Shown in pieces: positions 38,247 through 46,223 of a stretch of 64,000 nt of DNA. Origin of the DNA: Burkholderiales bacterium PBB1. Its GTDB lineage: Bacteria; Pseudomonadota; Gammaproteobacteria; Burkholderiales; Burkholderiaceae_C. How positions within the stretch are numbered: position 1 is the stretch's first letter; each line of letters opens with the position of its first letter. The translations under genes and the position numbers were made by a program. The notes under the pieces are model-generated. The model ran no database searches. It was given only the letters and a program-made list of their open reading frames with translations, and was not told the DNA's origin. The DNA lies in contig NKIN01000004.1 in assembly GCA_002255905.1 (NCBI GenBank), positions 248,001 to 312,000 on the forward strand. The letters are read 5' to 3'.

Positions 38247-40337
38247 GTGACGTCTGCTCCTGCGACTCTGAATACCGCGCAGCTCGACGCGGTGCACTAC
38301 CTGGCCGGCCCCTGCCTGGTGCTGGCCGGCGCCGGCTCGGGCAAGACACGCGTCATCGTGCACAAGATCGCGCGGCTGCTCGACGCGGGCTACGCACCGG
38401 GGCAGATCGCTGCCATCACCTTCACCAACAAGGCCGCGCAGGAGATGCGCGAGCGGGCGAAGCAGCTGGTCGGCGCGCGCGCGGCGAAGCACCTGGTGGT
38501 GAGCACCTTCCATTCGCTGGGCGTGCGCATCCTGCGTGAGGACGGCGCGCGACTGGGATTGAAGCCGCAGTTCAGCATCTTCGACAGCGATGACGTGCTC
38601 GGCCTGCTGAAGGAGGCGGGCGCGTGCACCGACAACGCGCTGGCCCGGCGCTGGCAATGGACCATCAGCGGCTGGAAGAACCAGGGTCTGAACAGCGATC
38701 AGGCCGAGGCGGTGGCAGCCAACGATGACGAGCGCATCGCCGTGCGCGTGATGAAGCGCTACGAAGAACAACTCGCGGCCTACCAGGCGGTCGATTTCGA
38801 CGACCTGATCGGTCTGCCGCGCCAGCTGCTGCAACGGGACGCCGAGGTGCGCGCCAAGTGGCAGGACACCTTGCGCTACCTGCTGGTCGACGAGGTACAG
38901 GACACCAACGCCGTGCAGTACGAGCTGCTGAAGAGCCTGGTCGATCACCCCGACGAGCGTCGCCGCGGCCTGTTCACCGCGGTGGGCGACGACGACCAGA
39001 GCATCTACGGCTGGCGCGGCGCGACCATCGAGAACCTGAAGCGATTGCCGCAGGAATACCCGAACCTGAAGGTGATCGCGCTGGAGCAGAACTACCGCTC
39101 GACCGGCCACATCCTGCGCGCAGCGAATGGCGTGATCGCCAACAACCCGAAGCTGTTCGAGAAGAAGCTGTGGAGCGACCTCGGCGACGGCGAGCCGGTG
39201 CGCGTGGTCGAGTGCGACGGCGAGGAGCACGAGGCCGAGCGCGCGGTGGCACGCATCCAGGCGCTGCGCGGCGCCGGTGGTGTCATTGATCAAGGCGGGG
39301 CCGTTGACTTCAAGGACTTCGCGATCCTGTACCGCGCCAACCACCAGGCCCGCGTGTTGGAGAAGGCGCTGCGCAAGGCCAACCTGCCGTACAAGGTGTC
39401 CGGCGGCCAGAGCTTCTTCGACCGCGCCGAGATCCGCGACCTGTGCGCCTGGCTGCGGCTGCTGGTCAACCACGACGACGATCCCGCCTTCCTGCGCGCG
39501 GTCAGCACCCCCAAGCGCGGCATCGGCACGCAGACGCTGGCGAGCCTGGGCGAGTTCGCCGGCCGCTGGAAGACCAGCCTGTACGAAGCCTTGTTCGCCG
39601 AATCGCTGGGCACCGCGGTGCCGGCCCGCGCGATCGGCTCACTGCACGAGTTCGGTCGCTATGTGAACGAGCTCGAATACCGGGCCCGCCACACCAGCGG
39701 TGCCGACGACGCGAAGGCGCTGCTGATGGGTTGGTTGAAGGACATCGGCTACGAGCAGCACCTGATGGACGGCGAGGACAGCGAGAAGCTCGCCGCCGCC
39801 CGCTGGAGCAACGTGCTCGACTTCGTCGACTGGATCGCCAGACGCTGTGGCGGCGAGATCGAGAACGACGGCGGCATGACCGTTGAAACCGAGAAGCAGA
39901 GCATGCTGGATGTGGCGCAGACCATCTCGGTGATCATCAGCCTCGCCGAGCGCGGCGAAGAGCAGAACGTGGTGACGCTGAGCACGCTGCACGCGGCCAA
40001 GGGACTGGAGTGGTCGCATGTGACGTTGGTCGGCGTCAACGAAGGCCTGCTGCCGTTCCGCTCCGACGACGAGGACATGACCGCAGAGCGGCTGCACGAA
40101 GAGCGTCGGCTGATGTACGTGGGCATCACCCGCGCGCGCACCACGCTGCAGGTCAGCACGCTGCGCCGCCGCAAGAAGGGACGCGACACGATCCAGGGCG
40201 TGCCCAGCCGTTTCATCGGTGAGATGAAGCTGCACGAGGTGCAGGCCAAGGAAGACCCCCGCGAGAAGCTGAAGGCCCTGCGCGCGGCGGCCGCTCAGCG
40301 TGCGGCGCAGGCGGCCGCCGTGCCAATCAAGACGTAG
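38247..40337 (+). CDS. rep: ATP-dependent DNA helicase Rep
   Basis: Superfamily 1A 3'-5' helicase that helps the replisome past proteins on DNA. 696 residues. Walker A LAGAGSGKTRVIVHKIA at about 27, motif Ia AITFTNKAAQEMRERAK, motif II DEVQDTN, motif III GDDDQSIYGWRGA, motif IV LEQNYRST, motif V TLHAAKGLEWSHV and motif VI RRLMYVGITRA. GPCLVLAGAGSGKT and STFHSLGVRIL favour Rep over UvrD. It starts with GTG (GTGACGTCTGCT). Downstream begins the first composite repeat. Confidence 0.94.
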   Translation: MTSAPATLNTAQLDAVHYLAGPCLVLAGAGSGKTRVIVHKIARLLDAGYAPGQIAAITFTNKAAQEMRERAKQLVGARAAKHLVVSTFHSLGVRILREDGARLGLKPQFSIFDSDDVLGLLKEAGACTDNALARRWQWTISGWKNQGLNSDQAEAVAANDDERIAVRVMKRYEEQLAAYQAVDFDDLIGLPRQLLQRDAEVRAKWQDTLRYLLVDEVQDTNAVQYELLKSLVDHPDERRRGLFTAVGDDDQSIYGWRGATIENLKRLPQEYPNLKVIALEQNYRSTGHILRAANGVIANNPKLFEKKLWSDLGDGEPVRVVECDGEEHEAERAVARIQALRGAGGVIDQGGAVDFKDFAILYRANHQARVLEKALRKANLPYKVSGGQSFFDRAEIRDLCAWLRLLVNHDDDPAFLRAVSTPKRGIGTQTLASLGEFAGRWKTSLYEALFAESLGTAVPARAIGSLHEFGRYVNELEYRARHTSGADDAKALLMGWLKDIGYEQHLMDGEDSEKLAAARWSNVLDFVDWIARRCGGEIENDGGMTVETEKQSMLDVAQTISVIISLAERGEEQNVVTLSTLHAAKGLEWSHVTLVGVNEGLLPFRSDDEDMTAERLHEERRLMYVGITRARTTLQVSTLRRRKKGRDTIQGVPSRFIGEMKLHEVQAKEDPREKLKALRAAAAQRAAQAAAVPIKT

Positions 40338-40349
40338 CGGTTGGTGAGT

Positions 40350-40481
40350 GCTGCCGAGGGCGTGGGGTGACCGGCTCCGCTCATGTCCCCCGGGCCGGGT
40401 CACCCGCAAACGCTTTGGGTACGACCGATCCGGCCCTCCTCCTTTACTTCGCTGCGCCGGTCACCCCACGCCCTCGACAGC
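40350..40481. repeat. Intergenic repeat element A, copy 1
   Basis: Two inverted arms of 26 bases (40350-40375 and 40456-40481) match at 25 positions; the arm core is GAGGGCGTGGGGTGACCGGC. Between them lie the conserved block CGGCCCTCCTCCTTTACTTC (40431-40450, the complement of GAAGTAAAGGAGGAGGGCCG) and a second conserved block at 40376-40404 (complement of GGTGACCCGGCCCGG plus GGACATGAGC). A second copy in opposite orientation is at 49002-49132. It starts 12 bases after the rep stop. Confidence 0.9.
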
Positions 40482-40536
40482 CGGCACCGTTGTCGCATGC
40501 CAAGGATTCGACCTCCGACTGCTTCAGTGGCTGTTG

Positions 40537-40733
40537 GAGCGCTGCGGTGGGCCGCTGTGTGGAGTGAAGTAAAGGAGGAGGGCCGACGAGACTTGAGCCG
40601 AAGCGAATCGCTGGTGAACCGGCCCGAAGGAGCAAGCCCGGACACAAACAGTCCTGAGGACTGTTTGTGCCTGGCGAGCGCCCGGGGCTCTGCCCCGGGC
40701 ATGAACGCAACACAGTGGCCCACCGCAGCGCTC
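40537..40733. repeat. Intergenic repeat element B, copy 1 (with internal hairpin insertion)
   Basis: Inverted arms of 24 bases (40537-40560 and 40710-40733; core GCTGCGGTGGGCCGCTGTGT, one mismatch). Next to the left arm is the same core block as in element A, GAAGTAAAGGAGGAGGGCCG (40566-40585), and then GGTGAACCGGCCCG (40613 on). Compared with the other copy at 48817-48944 it carries about 70 extra bases holding two perfect hairpins: CACAAACAGTCC/GGACTGTTTGTG (40643-40669) and GCCCGGGGC/GCCCCGGGC (40680-40700). It ends 45 bases after the end of trpE on the opposite strand and may serve as its terminator. Confidence 0.9.
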
Positions 40734-40777
40734 CCGCACGGGACTGCGCAAGGTGGATGAGTCCAAGCAAACCCGAA

Positions 40778-42283
40778 TCAGAACCCCTCTTCGACCAGCT
40801 CCGCCGCGCGGATCAGTGCGCGGGCCTTGGCTTCGGTTTCGCGCCATTCCAGCTCAGGCACCGAATCGGCCACCACGCCTGCGGCCGCCTGCACATAGAG
40901 CATCTGGTCCTTGACGATGCCGGTGCGGATGGCAATCGCCACGTCCATGTCGCCGGCAAAGCTCAGGTAGCCGCAGGCGCCGCCGTAGATGCCGCGCTTG
41001 ACGGGTTCCAGCTCGTCGATGATCTCCATCGCCCGCACCTTCGGCGCGCCGGTCAGCGTGCCGGCCGGGAAGGTGGCCTTCAGCACGTCGAGGTTGGTGA
41101 TGCCGTCCTTCAGCAGGCCTTCGACGTTGCTCACGATGTGCATCACGTGCGAGTAGCGCTCGACCGTGAAGGCCTCGGTGACCTTCACGCTGCCGGTCTT
41201 CGCGATGCGGCCGATGTCGTTGCGCGCCAGGTCGATGAGCATCACGTGCTCGGCGCGTTCTTTCGGGTCGGCGCTCAGTTCGGCTTCGAGTTCGAGGTCG
41301 AGTTCCGGCGTGCTGCCACGCGGGCGGGTGCCGGCCAGCGGGCGAATCGTGACCTTGTCGCCATGCGCCGTGTGCTCGCGACGCACCAGGATCTCGGGCG
41401 ACGCGCCGACGATCTGGAAGTCGCCCATGTCGTAGAAATACATGTACGGCGACGGGTTCAGCGAGCGCAACGCGCGGTACAGGCTGAGCGGGCTCGCGGT
41501 GTAGGGCTTGCGCAGCCGCTGACCCACCTGCACCTGCATCATGTCGCCGGCGGCGATGTATTCCTTGGCTTTCAGCACCGCGGCCAGGTAATCGTCTTTC
41601 TTGAAGTCGCGCAGCACCTCGTGCGGCGCGCAGGGCTCGACCGCAGGCGCCACCACGCTGCACTGAAGCTTGTCGAACAGCGCGGCCAGGCGGCGCTTCG
41701 CGGTGGCCAGCGCGTCGGGCTGCGTCGGGTCGGCATAGACGATCAGCGACAGCCGGCCCGACAGGTTGTCGATCACGGCCAGTTCCTCGCATTGCAGCAG
41801 CAGGATGTCGGGTGTGCCCAGGCCACCAGGCAGGTCGGTGTGCGCCAGTTTCGGTTCGATCGCGCGCACCGCGTCGTAGCCGAAGTAGCCCGCCAGGCCG
41901 CCGCAAAAGCGCGGCAGGCCGGGTTGCAGCGCCACCTTGAAGCGCTGCTGGTACTCGGCAATGAAGTCCAGCGGGTTGCCCGCGTGCGTTTCCACCACGA
42001 CGCCGTCGGTCACCACCTCGGTGGAAAACCCGCTCGATCGCAGCAGCGTGCGAGCGGGCAGGCCGATGAAGGAGTAGCGCCCGAAGCGCTCACCGCCCAC
42101 CACCGATTCGAGCAGGAAGCTGTGTCGCCGGTGTGTGTCCGAAGGCCGGCCGGCGTCGTCGGTGCAGGCCAGCTTGAGGTACAGCGACAGCGGCGTTTCC
42201 AGATCGGCAAACGCTTGCGCGATCAGCGGGATGCGGTTGTACCCCTCGTGGGCGAGGCGGGCGAATTCGGTGTCGGAGATCAC
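40778..42283 (-). CDS. trpE: Anthranilate synthase component I
   Basis: Makes anthranilate from chorismate with ammonia supplied by TrpG; first step of tryptophan synthesis. 501 residues. The tryptophan-feedback motif LLES is in RHSFLLESVVGG near residue 55. Chorismate-binding signatures: IRPLAGTRPRG near 318, DLARNDIGRIAKTG near 355, FPAGTLTGAPKVRAMEIIDELEP near 410 and YGGACGYLSFAGDMDVAIAIRT near 440. Divergent from apaG. No trpG, trpD or trpC follows; instead the composite repeat and rep lie downstream, so in this genome trpE is separated from its usual partners. Confidence 0.97.
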   Translation of the reverse strand: MISDTEFARLAHEGYNRIPLIAQAFADLETPLSLYLKLACTDDAGRPSDTHRRHSFLLESVVGGERFGRYSFIGLPARTLLRSSGFSTEVVTDGVVVETHAGNPLDFIAEYQQRFKVALQPGLPRFCGGLAGYFGYDAVRAIEPKLAHTDLPGGLGTPDILLLQCEELAVIDNLSGRLSLIVYADPTQPDALATAKRRLAALFDKLQCSVVAPAVEPCAPHEVLRDFKKDDYLAAVLKAKEYIAAGDMMQVQVGQRLRKPYTASPLSLYRALRSLNPSPYMYFYDMGDFQIVGASPEILVRREHTAHGDKVTIRPLAGTRPRGSTPELDLELEAELSADPKERAEHVMLIDLARNDIGRIAKTGSVKVTEAFTVERYSHVMHIVSNVEGLLKDGITNLDVLKATFPAGTLTGAPKVRAMEIIDELEPVKRGIYGGACGYLSFAGDMDVAIAIRTGIVKDQMLYVQAAAGVVADSVPELEWRETEAKARALIRAAELVEEGF

Positions 42284-42376
42284 GGTGCAGGGCCCTCCAA
42301 GGCCTCGTGGCGGCGCGGGGCGGCCTTGCCCCCATTATCAGCGGGGCGCTCGGCAGGGGTGGCCAGGAGCGCTGCC

Positions 42377-42382
42377 TAGAAT
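42377..42382 (+). promoter_or_regulatory. -10 element placed for a leaderless apaG transcript
   Basis: TAGAAT ends 6 bases before the apaG ATG (TAGAATGCGGCGATG). Initiation 7 bases downstream would coincide with the start codon. No -35 hexamer of good quality is visible. Confidence 0.45.
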
Positions 42383-42388
42383 GCGGCG

Positions 42389-42763
42389 ATGGCCCATCCC
42401 GAATTCACCTGTACGGTCTCCGTGCAGCATCTGCCCGAGCAATCCGATCCGAAGTTGCGGCAATACGCGTTCGCCTACACCGTGACGATCCGCAACACTG
42501 GCGACATCACCGCGCAGCTGATCGCCAGGCACTGGATCATCGTCGACGCCGAAGACCACCGCGACGATGTGCGCGGACTCGCGGTTGTCGGCCACCAGCC
42601 GGTACTCAAGCCGGGTGAGGAATTCGAGTACACCAGCTGGACCCGCATCGCGACGCCCCACGGCACCATGCGCGGCACCTTCATGTGCATGACCGACGAG
42701 GCCGAGCCCTTCGAGGCCCTGGTGCCCGAGTTCGGCCTGACGCTCGCGTCGGCGCTCCATTGA
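42389..42763 (+). CDS. apaG: ApaG protein
   Basis: Small immunoglobulin-like beta-sandwich protein (DUF525) linked genetically to Co/Mg tolerance and diadenosine tetraphosphate metabolism; cytoplasmic. 124 residues, the standard size. The family pattern is clear: YAFAYTVTIRNTGDITAQLIARHWIIVDAEDH near residue 30, GLAVVGHQPVLKPGEEFEYTSW near 66, and GTMRGTFMCMTDEAEPFEALVPEFGL at the C-terminus. Divergent from trpE. In other Burkholderiales, rpe and gph lie between the two; they are absent here. Confidence 0.96.
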   Translation: MAHPEFTCTVSVQHLPEQSDPKLRQYAFAYTVTIRNTGDITAQLIARHWIIVDAEDHRDDVRGLAVVGHQPVLKPGEEFEYTSWTRIATPHGTMRGTFMCMTDEAEPFEALVPEFGLTLASALH

Positions 42764-42800
42764 GGGTGGACCGGCTCCTCGGCCCGGTCGCCGGCACGCG

Positions 42801-44879
42801 TTGACGAAGACGACACGGTCCGCGGTGAGGGCTGCCCCGGTGTCGGCCTGGGACCTGACGGCGCTGCTCAATGCGGCGGCGCACGCCGCCGATCCCAAGG
42901 CCTCGCTGCCCGATCGCAACCTCTGGGTCATCCGCGCGCTGGAGTGGCTGCGGCATGCGCCGCTGTTGAACAGCGGCGCCACGGCCGACGAGGACCCGGC
43001 GGCGAGCGCCGCACCGCGCGCGACCCCACGCCCGCTGCTGCGCCTGAAGCACCTGCTCAATGTGCTCGACCGCAACCCGGCGTACCGCGGGCCGGTCGCG
43101 GCCGTGCTGACCCGCTTCTGGGCCGAGATGGACAGCGCGGCCCTGTTCGCCGATTTCGGTTTTTCGCCGCGGGCCAATTTCTTCGGCGAGCTCGGCCAGC
43201 GCCTGAAGTTGAAGCTGCTGCCGCGCACCCCGGCGACCACCGATCTGGCCGAGCTGTTCGGTCTGCTGTTCCCGGACGACGACGACGCGCTGTGGCTGGA
43301 GGCCATCGACCCACCCACGCTCACCCGACTGCTGGGGTTGCTGGCGCCGACCGCCCAGGCGCAAGACCGGCCTTGGCTGGCACCACTGCTCGACGCCATC
43401 GAGTACCTGGCCAGTGCGGTGCGGGCGGCGGGCTTTTCCAGTGCGCTGCGCCAACGCATGAGCCCGGAGTTGCTGGCCGAGGGCCCGTTCCGTCAGCTGG
43501 CGGTGGTGGCCGAGCGCATCCGCGCATTGGCGCTGGCACCGAACCTGGACGAGGCGGCGCTGTTGAAGGAAGCGCAGTACCTGCGCGCCTTGCTCGACAC
43601 CTGCCGCCAGTGTGCCGACAGCGTGCACGGCCACCTCGAAGACCACGGGGTGTCGATCAACGTGGTCTTCGATGTCGATCAGCTGCGTCTGCGCACGCAC
43701 CGCATCGAGCAGCTGCTGAACTGTGTCGTCAGCCGCGAGCCTGCGCAGGAAATCACCCGGTTGCTGGCCGAACTGGTGCGCGCGGCGACCGAGCGCCGCA
43801 GCATCCGCGCGCTGTTTGCACGCCACTATTCGCTGCTGGCACGCAAGGTGGCCGAGCGCAGCGCCGAGACCGGCGAGCACTACATCACCCGCGACCGCGC
43901 CGAGTACCGGCAGATGCTGGCCGCTGCGGCGGGCGGCGGTGCGGTGATTGCCGGCACCACCTTCATGAAGTTCTTCGTGCTGGCGATCGGCCTGTCGGCG
44001 TTCTGGGGCGGCTTCTGGGCGGGGATGAACTACGCGATCAGCTTCGTCATCGTGCACATACTCCATTGGACTGTGGCGACCAAGCAGCCCGCGATGACCG
44101 CGCCGGCGATGGCCGAGAAGCTCAGCGATGTGGCGGACGACGCGGCTGTCGAGCGTTTCGTTGATGAGGTGGCACACCTGATTCGCTCGCAGGCGGCCGG
44201 CATCATCGGCAATCTCGCCGCGGTCACGCCCCTGGTGCTGTTGGTGCAGTGGGCGTCGCAGGTGGCCTTCGGCACGCCCCTCATTCATGGCTACAACGCC
44301 GAGCATGTGTTCGACGCGATCACGCTGCTCGGGCCGACCGCGTTGTTTGCCGCGTTCACCGGTGTGTTGCTGTTCGCCAGTTCGCTGATCGCCGGCTGGG
44401 TCGAGAACTGGTTCGTCTGGCATCGGCTGGACAGCGCGATCGCCTACAACCCGCGCATCGTCATGGCGCTCGGCGCTGCGCGCGCGCAGCGCTGGGCGCG
44501 TTACTGGCGCGCCAACATCTCCGGTTACGCATCGAACATCTCGCTCGGGTTGATGCTGGGGCTGGTGCCTGCCATCGCCCTGTTCTTCGGCTTGCCCATC
44601 GAAGTGCGCCACGTCACGCTGTCGACCGGACAACTCGCCGCAGCTGCAGCGGCGCACGGCTGGAGCGTGCTGCAGTACAGCCCGTTCTGGTGGTGCGTGG
44701 CCGGCATCGTGGTGACCGGCGTGCTGAACCTGTCGGTGAGTTTCTTCCTGGCCCTCAAGGTGGCATTGCGCTCGCGCGGTATCCGGATGGTGGACCGCAG
44801 CCGCATCCGCCGCGCCATCTTCCGGCGCCTGCGCACGAACCCCGGTGCGTTCGTGCTGCCGCCGAAGCAGCTGGGTTGA
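42801..44879 (+). CDS. Membrane protein of the so-called site-specific recombinase (Gcr/COG4389) family
   Basis: 692 residues, starting at a TTG (TTGACGAAGACG). The first 360 residues are soluble and helix-rich (FWAEMDSAALFADFGFSPRANFFGEL near 110). From residue 375 there are at least five hydrophobic segments: GGGAVIAGTTFMKFFVLAIGLSAFWGGFWAGMNY, GIIGNLAAVTPLVLLVQW, LLGPTALFAAFTGVLLFASSLIAGW, ISLGLMLGLVPAIALFFGL and FWWCVAGIVVTGVLNLSVSFFLAL. I see neither the serine-recombinase nor the tyrosine-recombinase catalytic pattern. The family name comes from an early neisserial annotation; an inner-membrane role is more plausible. Between apaG and mltA on the plus strand. Confidence 0.82.
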   Translation: MTKTTRSAVRAAPVSAWDLTALLNAAAHAADPKASLPDRNLWVIRALEWLRHAPLLNSGATADEDPAASAAPRATPRPLLRLKHLLNVLDRNPAYRGPVAAVLTRFWAEMDSAALFADFGFSPRANFFGELGQRLKLKLLPRTPATTDLAELFGLLFPDDDDALWLEAIDPPTLTRLLGLLAPTAQAQDRPWLAPLLDAIEYLASAVRAAGFSSALRQRMSPELLAEGPFRQLAVVAERIRALALAPNLDEAALLKEAQYLRALLDTCRQCADSVHGHLEDHGVSINVVFDVDQLRLRTHRIEQLLNCVVSREPAQEITRLLAELVRAATERRSIRALFARHYSLLARKVAERSAETGEHYITRDRAEYRQMLAAAAGGGAVIAGTTFMKFFVLAIGLSAFWGGFWAGMNYAISFVIVHILHWTVATKQPAMTAPAMAEKLSDVADDAAVERFVDEVAHLIRSQAAGIIGNLAAVTPLVLLVQWASQVAFGTPLIHGYNAEHVFDAITLLGPTALFAAFTGVLLFASSLIAGWVENWFVWHRLDSAIAYNPRIVMALGAARAQRWARYWRANISGYASNISLGLMLGLVPAIALFFGLPIEVRHVTLSTGQLAAAAAAHGWSVLQYSPFWWCVAGIVVTGVLNLSVSFFLALKVALRSRGIRMVDRSRIRRAIFRRLRTNPGAFVLPPKQLG

Positions 44880-44907
44880 GGCCGTTGGACCGTGCTCGGG
44901 GGGTGCT

Positions 44908-45027
44908 TCAGTGGCGCGACGGTCTGTCGTCGCGCTCTCCTCGACGACGGCCCGAGAACATCGTCCACCAGACGATCAGCACCAACACCGCCGCGGCGCC
45001 CAACGCTTCCAGGATCAACAGCCACAT
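44908..45027 (-). CDS. Possible small single-span membrane protein
   Basis: 39 codons: MWLLILEALGAAAVLVLIVW followed by WTMFSGRRRG and a charged tail, i.e. one membrane helix with a positively charged cytoplasmic end. Its start codon overlaps the mltA start on the other strand by two bases, which is unusual, and no ribosome site is visible. The clean helix-plus-charged-tail design, in a gap that is otherwise empty, argues for a real gene; the GC-rich antisense context argues for caution. Confidence 0.45.
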   Translation of the reverse strand: MWLLILEALGAAAVLVLIVWWTMFSGRRRGERDDRPSRH

Positions 45028-46150
45028 GACGCGCGCCCTCTGTTTGACGGTGCTGATTCTAGGAGTGCTGGTCGGCTGCTCCAGCCCGCCGGTTCGCGAT
45101 GCGTCACCTGAACCGGGGGCCGCTGCGGCGCTGCCGTCGAGCGACGCTGCACTGCTGCGCGGCCGCGCCCGCTGGGTGCCTGCCCGCTGGACCGATCTGC
45201 CCGGCTGGGATGCCGACCGCACTGCCGAACTGTGGCCCGCGCTGCTGCGCAGCTGCGAGCGGCCCGCGGCCGGCTGGGCCGATCTCTGTGCCGATGCCCG
45301 CCGCAGCGTGCCTGGGGACGATGCCGCGGTGCGCGCGTGGTTGCAGACGCGTCTTCAGCCCTTTCGCGTCGAGTCGACCGATGGCGCTGCCACTGGCTTG
45401 ATCACCGGCTACTTCGAGCCGCTGGTCGATGCCAGCCGATCCCCGCGCGAGCGCTTCCGTGTGCCGTTGCTCGCCCCGCCGGCCGACCTGGCCACGCGCA
45501 AGCCGTACTGGACGCGCCAGCAGATCGACACCCTGTCGGCGGCGCAGGCCAGCGTGCGCGGCCGTGAGATTGCCTGGGTGGCCGACCCGCTCGATGCGCT
45601 GATCCTGCAGATCCAGGGCTCGGGCCGGCTGCGTCTCACGCAGGCCGATGGCACGCCCTCGGTCGTGCGGGTGGCGTACGCTGGGCACAACGACCAGCCC
45701 TACAAATCGGTCGGCCGCTGGTTGATCGATCAGGGTGAGTTGCGCCCCGACCAGGCCTCGTGGCCCGGCATCAAGGCCTGGGCACAGCTGAATCCGAAGC
45801 GCGTGTCCGAGATGCTGTGGGCCAACCCGCGGGTGGTGTTCTTCCGCGAGGAGCCGTTGCCCGATCCCGCGGTCGGACCGCGCGGTGCGCAGGGCGTGCC
45901 GCTGACACCTGGCCGTTCGGTCGCGATCGACCCGACCAGCATCCCCTATGGCAGCGCGCTGTGGCTGGACACCACCGAGCCGCTGTCGAACACGCCGCTG
46001 CGCCGGGTGGTGATGGCGCAGGACACGGGCAGTGCCATCTTGGGTGCGGTGCGTGTCGACTACTTCTGGGGCTGGGGCGACACCGCCGAGCAGCAGGCCG
46101 GCCGGATGAAGCAGCCGCTGCGCATGTGGGTGCTGGTGCCTCGGGGCTGA
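45026..46150 (+). CDS. mltA: Membrane-bound lytic murein transglycosylase A
   Basis: Lipoprotein of the outer membrane that cleaves peptidoglycan glycan strands. 374 residues. Signal sequence ends in LILGVLVGCSSP, a lipobox with the lipidated Cys at residue 18. The MltA fold is marked by TGYFEPLVDASRSPRERFRVPL near 125, LILQIQGSGRLRL near 194, YKSVGRWLIDQGEL near 225, and the 3D domain SVAIDPTSIPYGSALWLDT, VVMAQDTGSAILGAVRVDYFWGWG with the catalytic Asp. Start chosen at MTRALCLTVL because it gives a complete lipoprotein signal; the frame is open upstream. Follows the Gcr-family gene. Confidence 0.93.
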   Translation: MTRALCLTVLILGVLVGCSSPPVRDASPEPGAAAALPSSDAALLRGRARWVPARWTDLPGWDADRTAELWPALLRSCERPAAGWADLCADARRSVPGDDAAVRAWLQTRLQPFRVESTDGAATGLITGYFEPLVDASRSPRERFRVPLLAPPADLATRKPYWTRQQIDTLSAAQASVRGREIAWVADPLDALILQIQGSGRLRLTQADGTPSVVRVAYAGHNDQPYKSVGRWLIDQGELRPDQASWPGIKAWAQLNPKRVSEMLWANPRVVFFREEPLPDPAVGPRGAQGVPLTPGRSVAIDPTSIPYGSALWLDTTEPLSNTPLRRVVMAQDTGSAILGAVRVDYFWGWGDTAEQQAGRMKQPLRMWVLVPRG

Positions 46151-46211
46151 CGCAGCGCGCGACATTGGCACCTGCCCGGCCGCAGACGGCGGCGCTCGCA
46201 GACGTGGTTGT

Positions 46212-46217
46212 TATTCT
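46212..46217 (+). promoter_or_regulatory. -10 element placed for a leaderless transcript
   Basis: TATTCT ends 6 bases before the ATG of the following membrane-spermidine synthase-like gene (TATTCTCGACGCATG). No ribosome site lies in between and no clear -35 is seen. Confidence 0.4.
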
Positions 46218-46223
46218 CGACGC

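Noticed and set aside
42681-44657. 658-codon frame on the minus strand
   Set aside because: Antisense to the Gcr-family gene; composition is that of a shadow frame.
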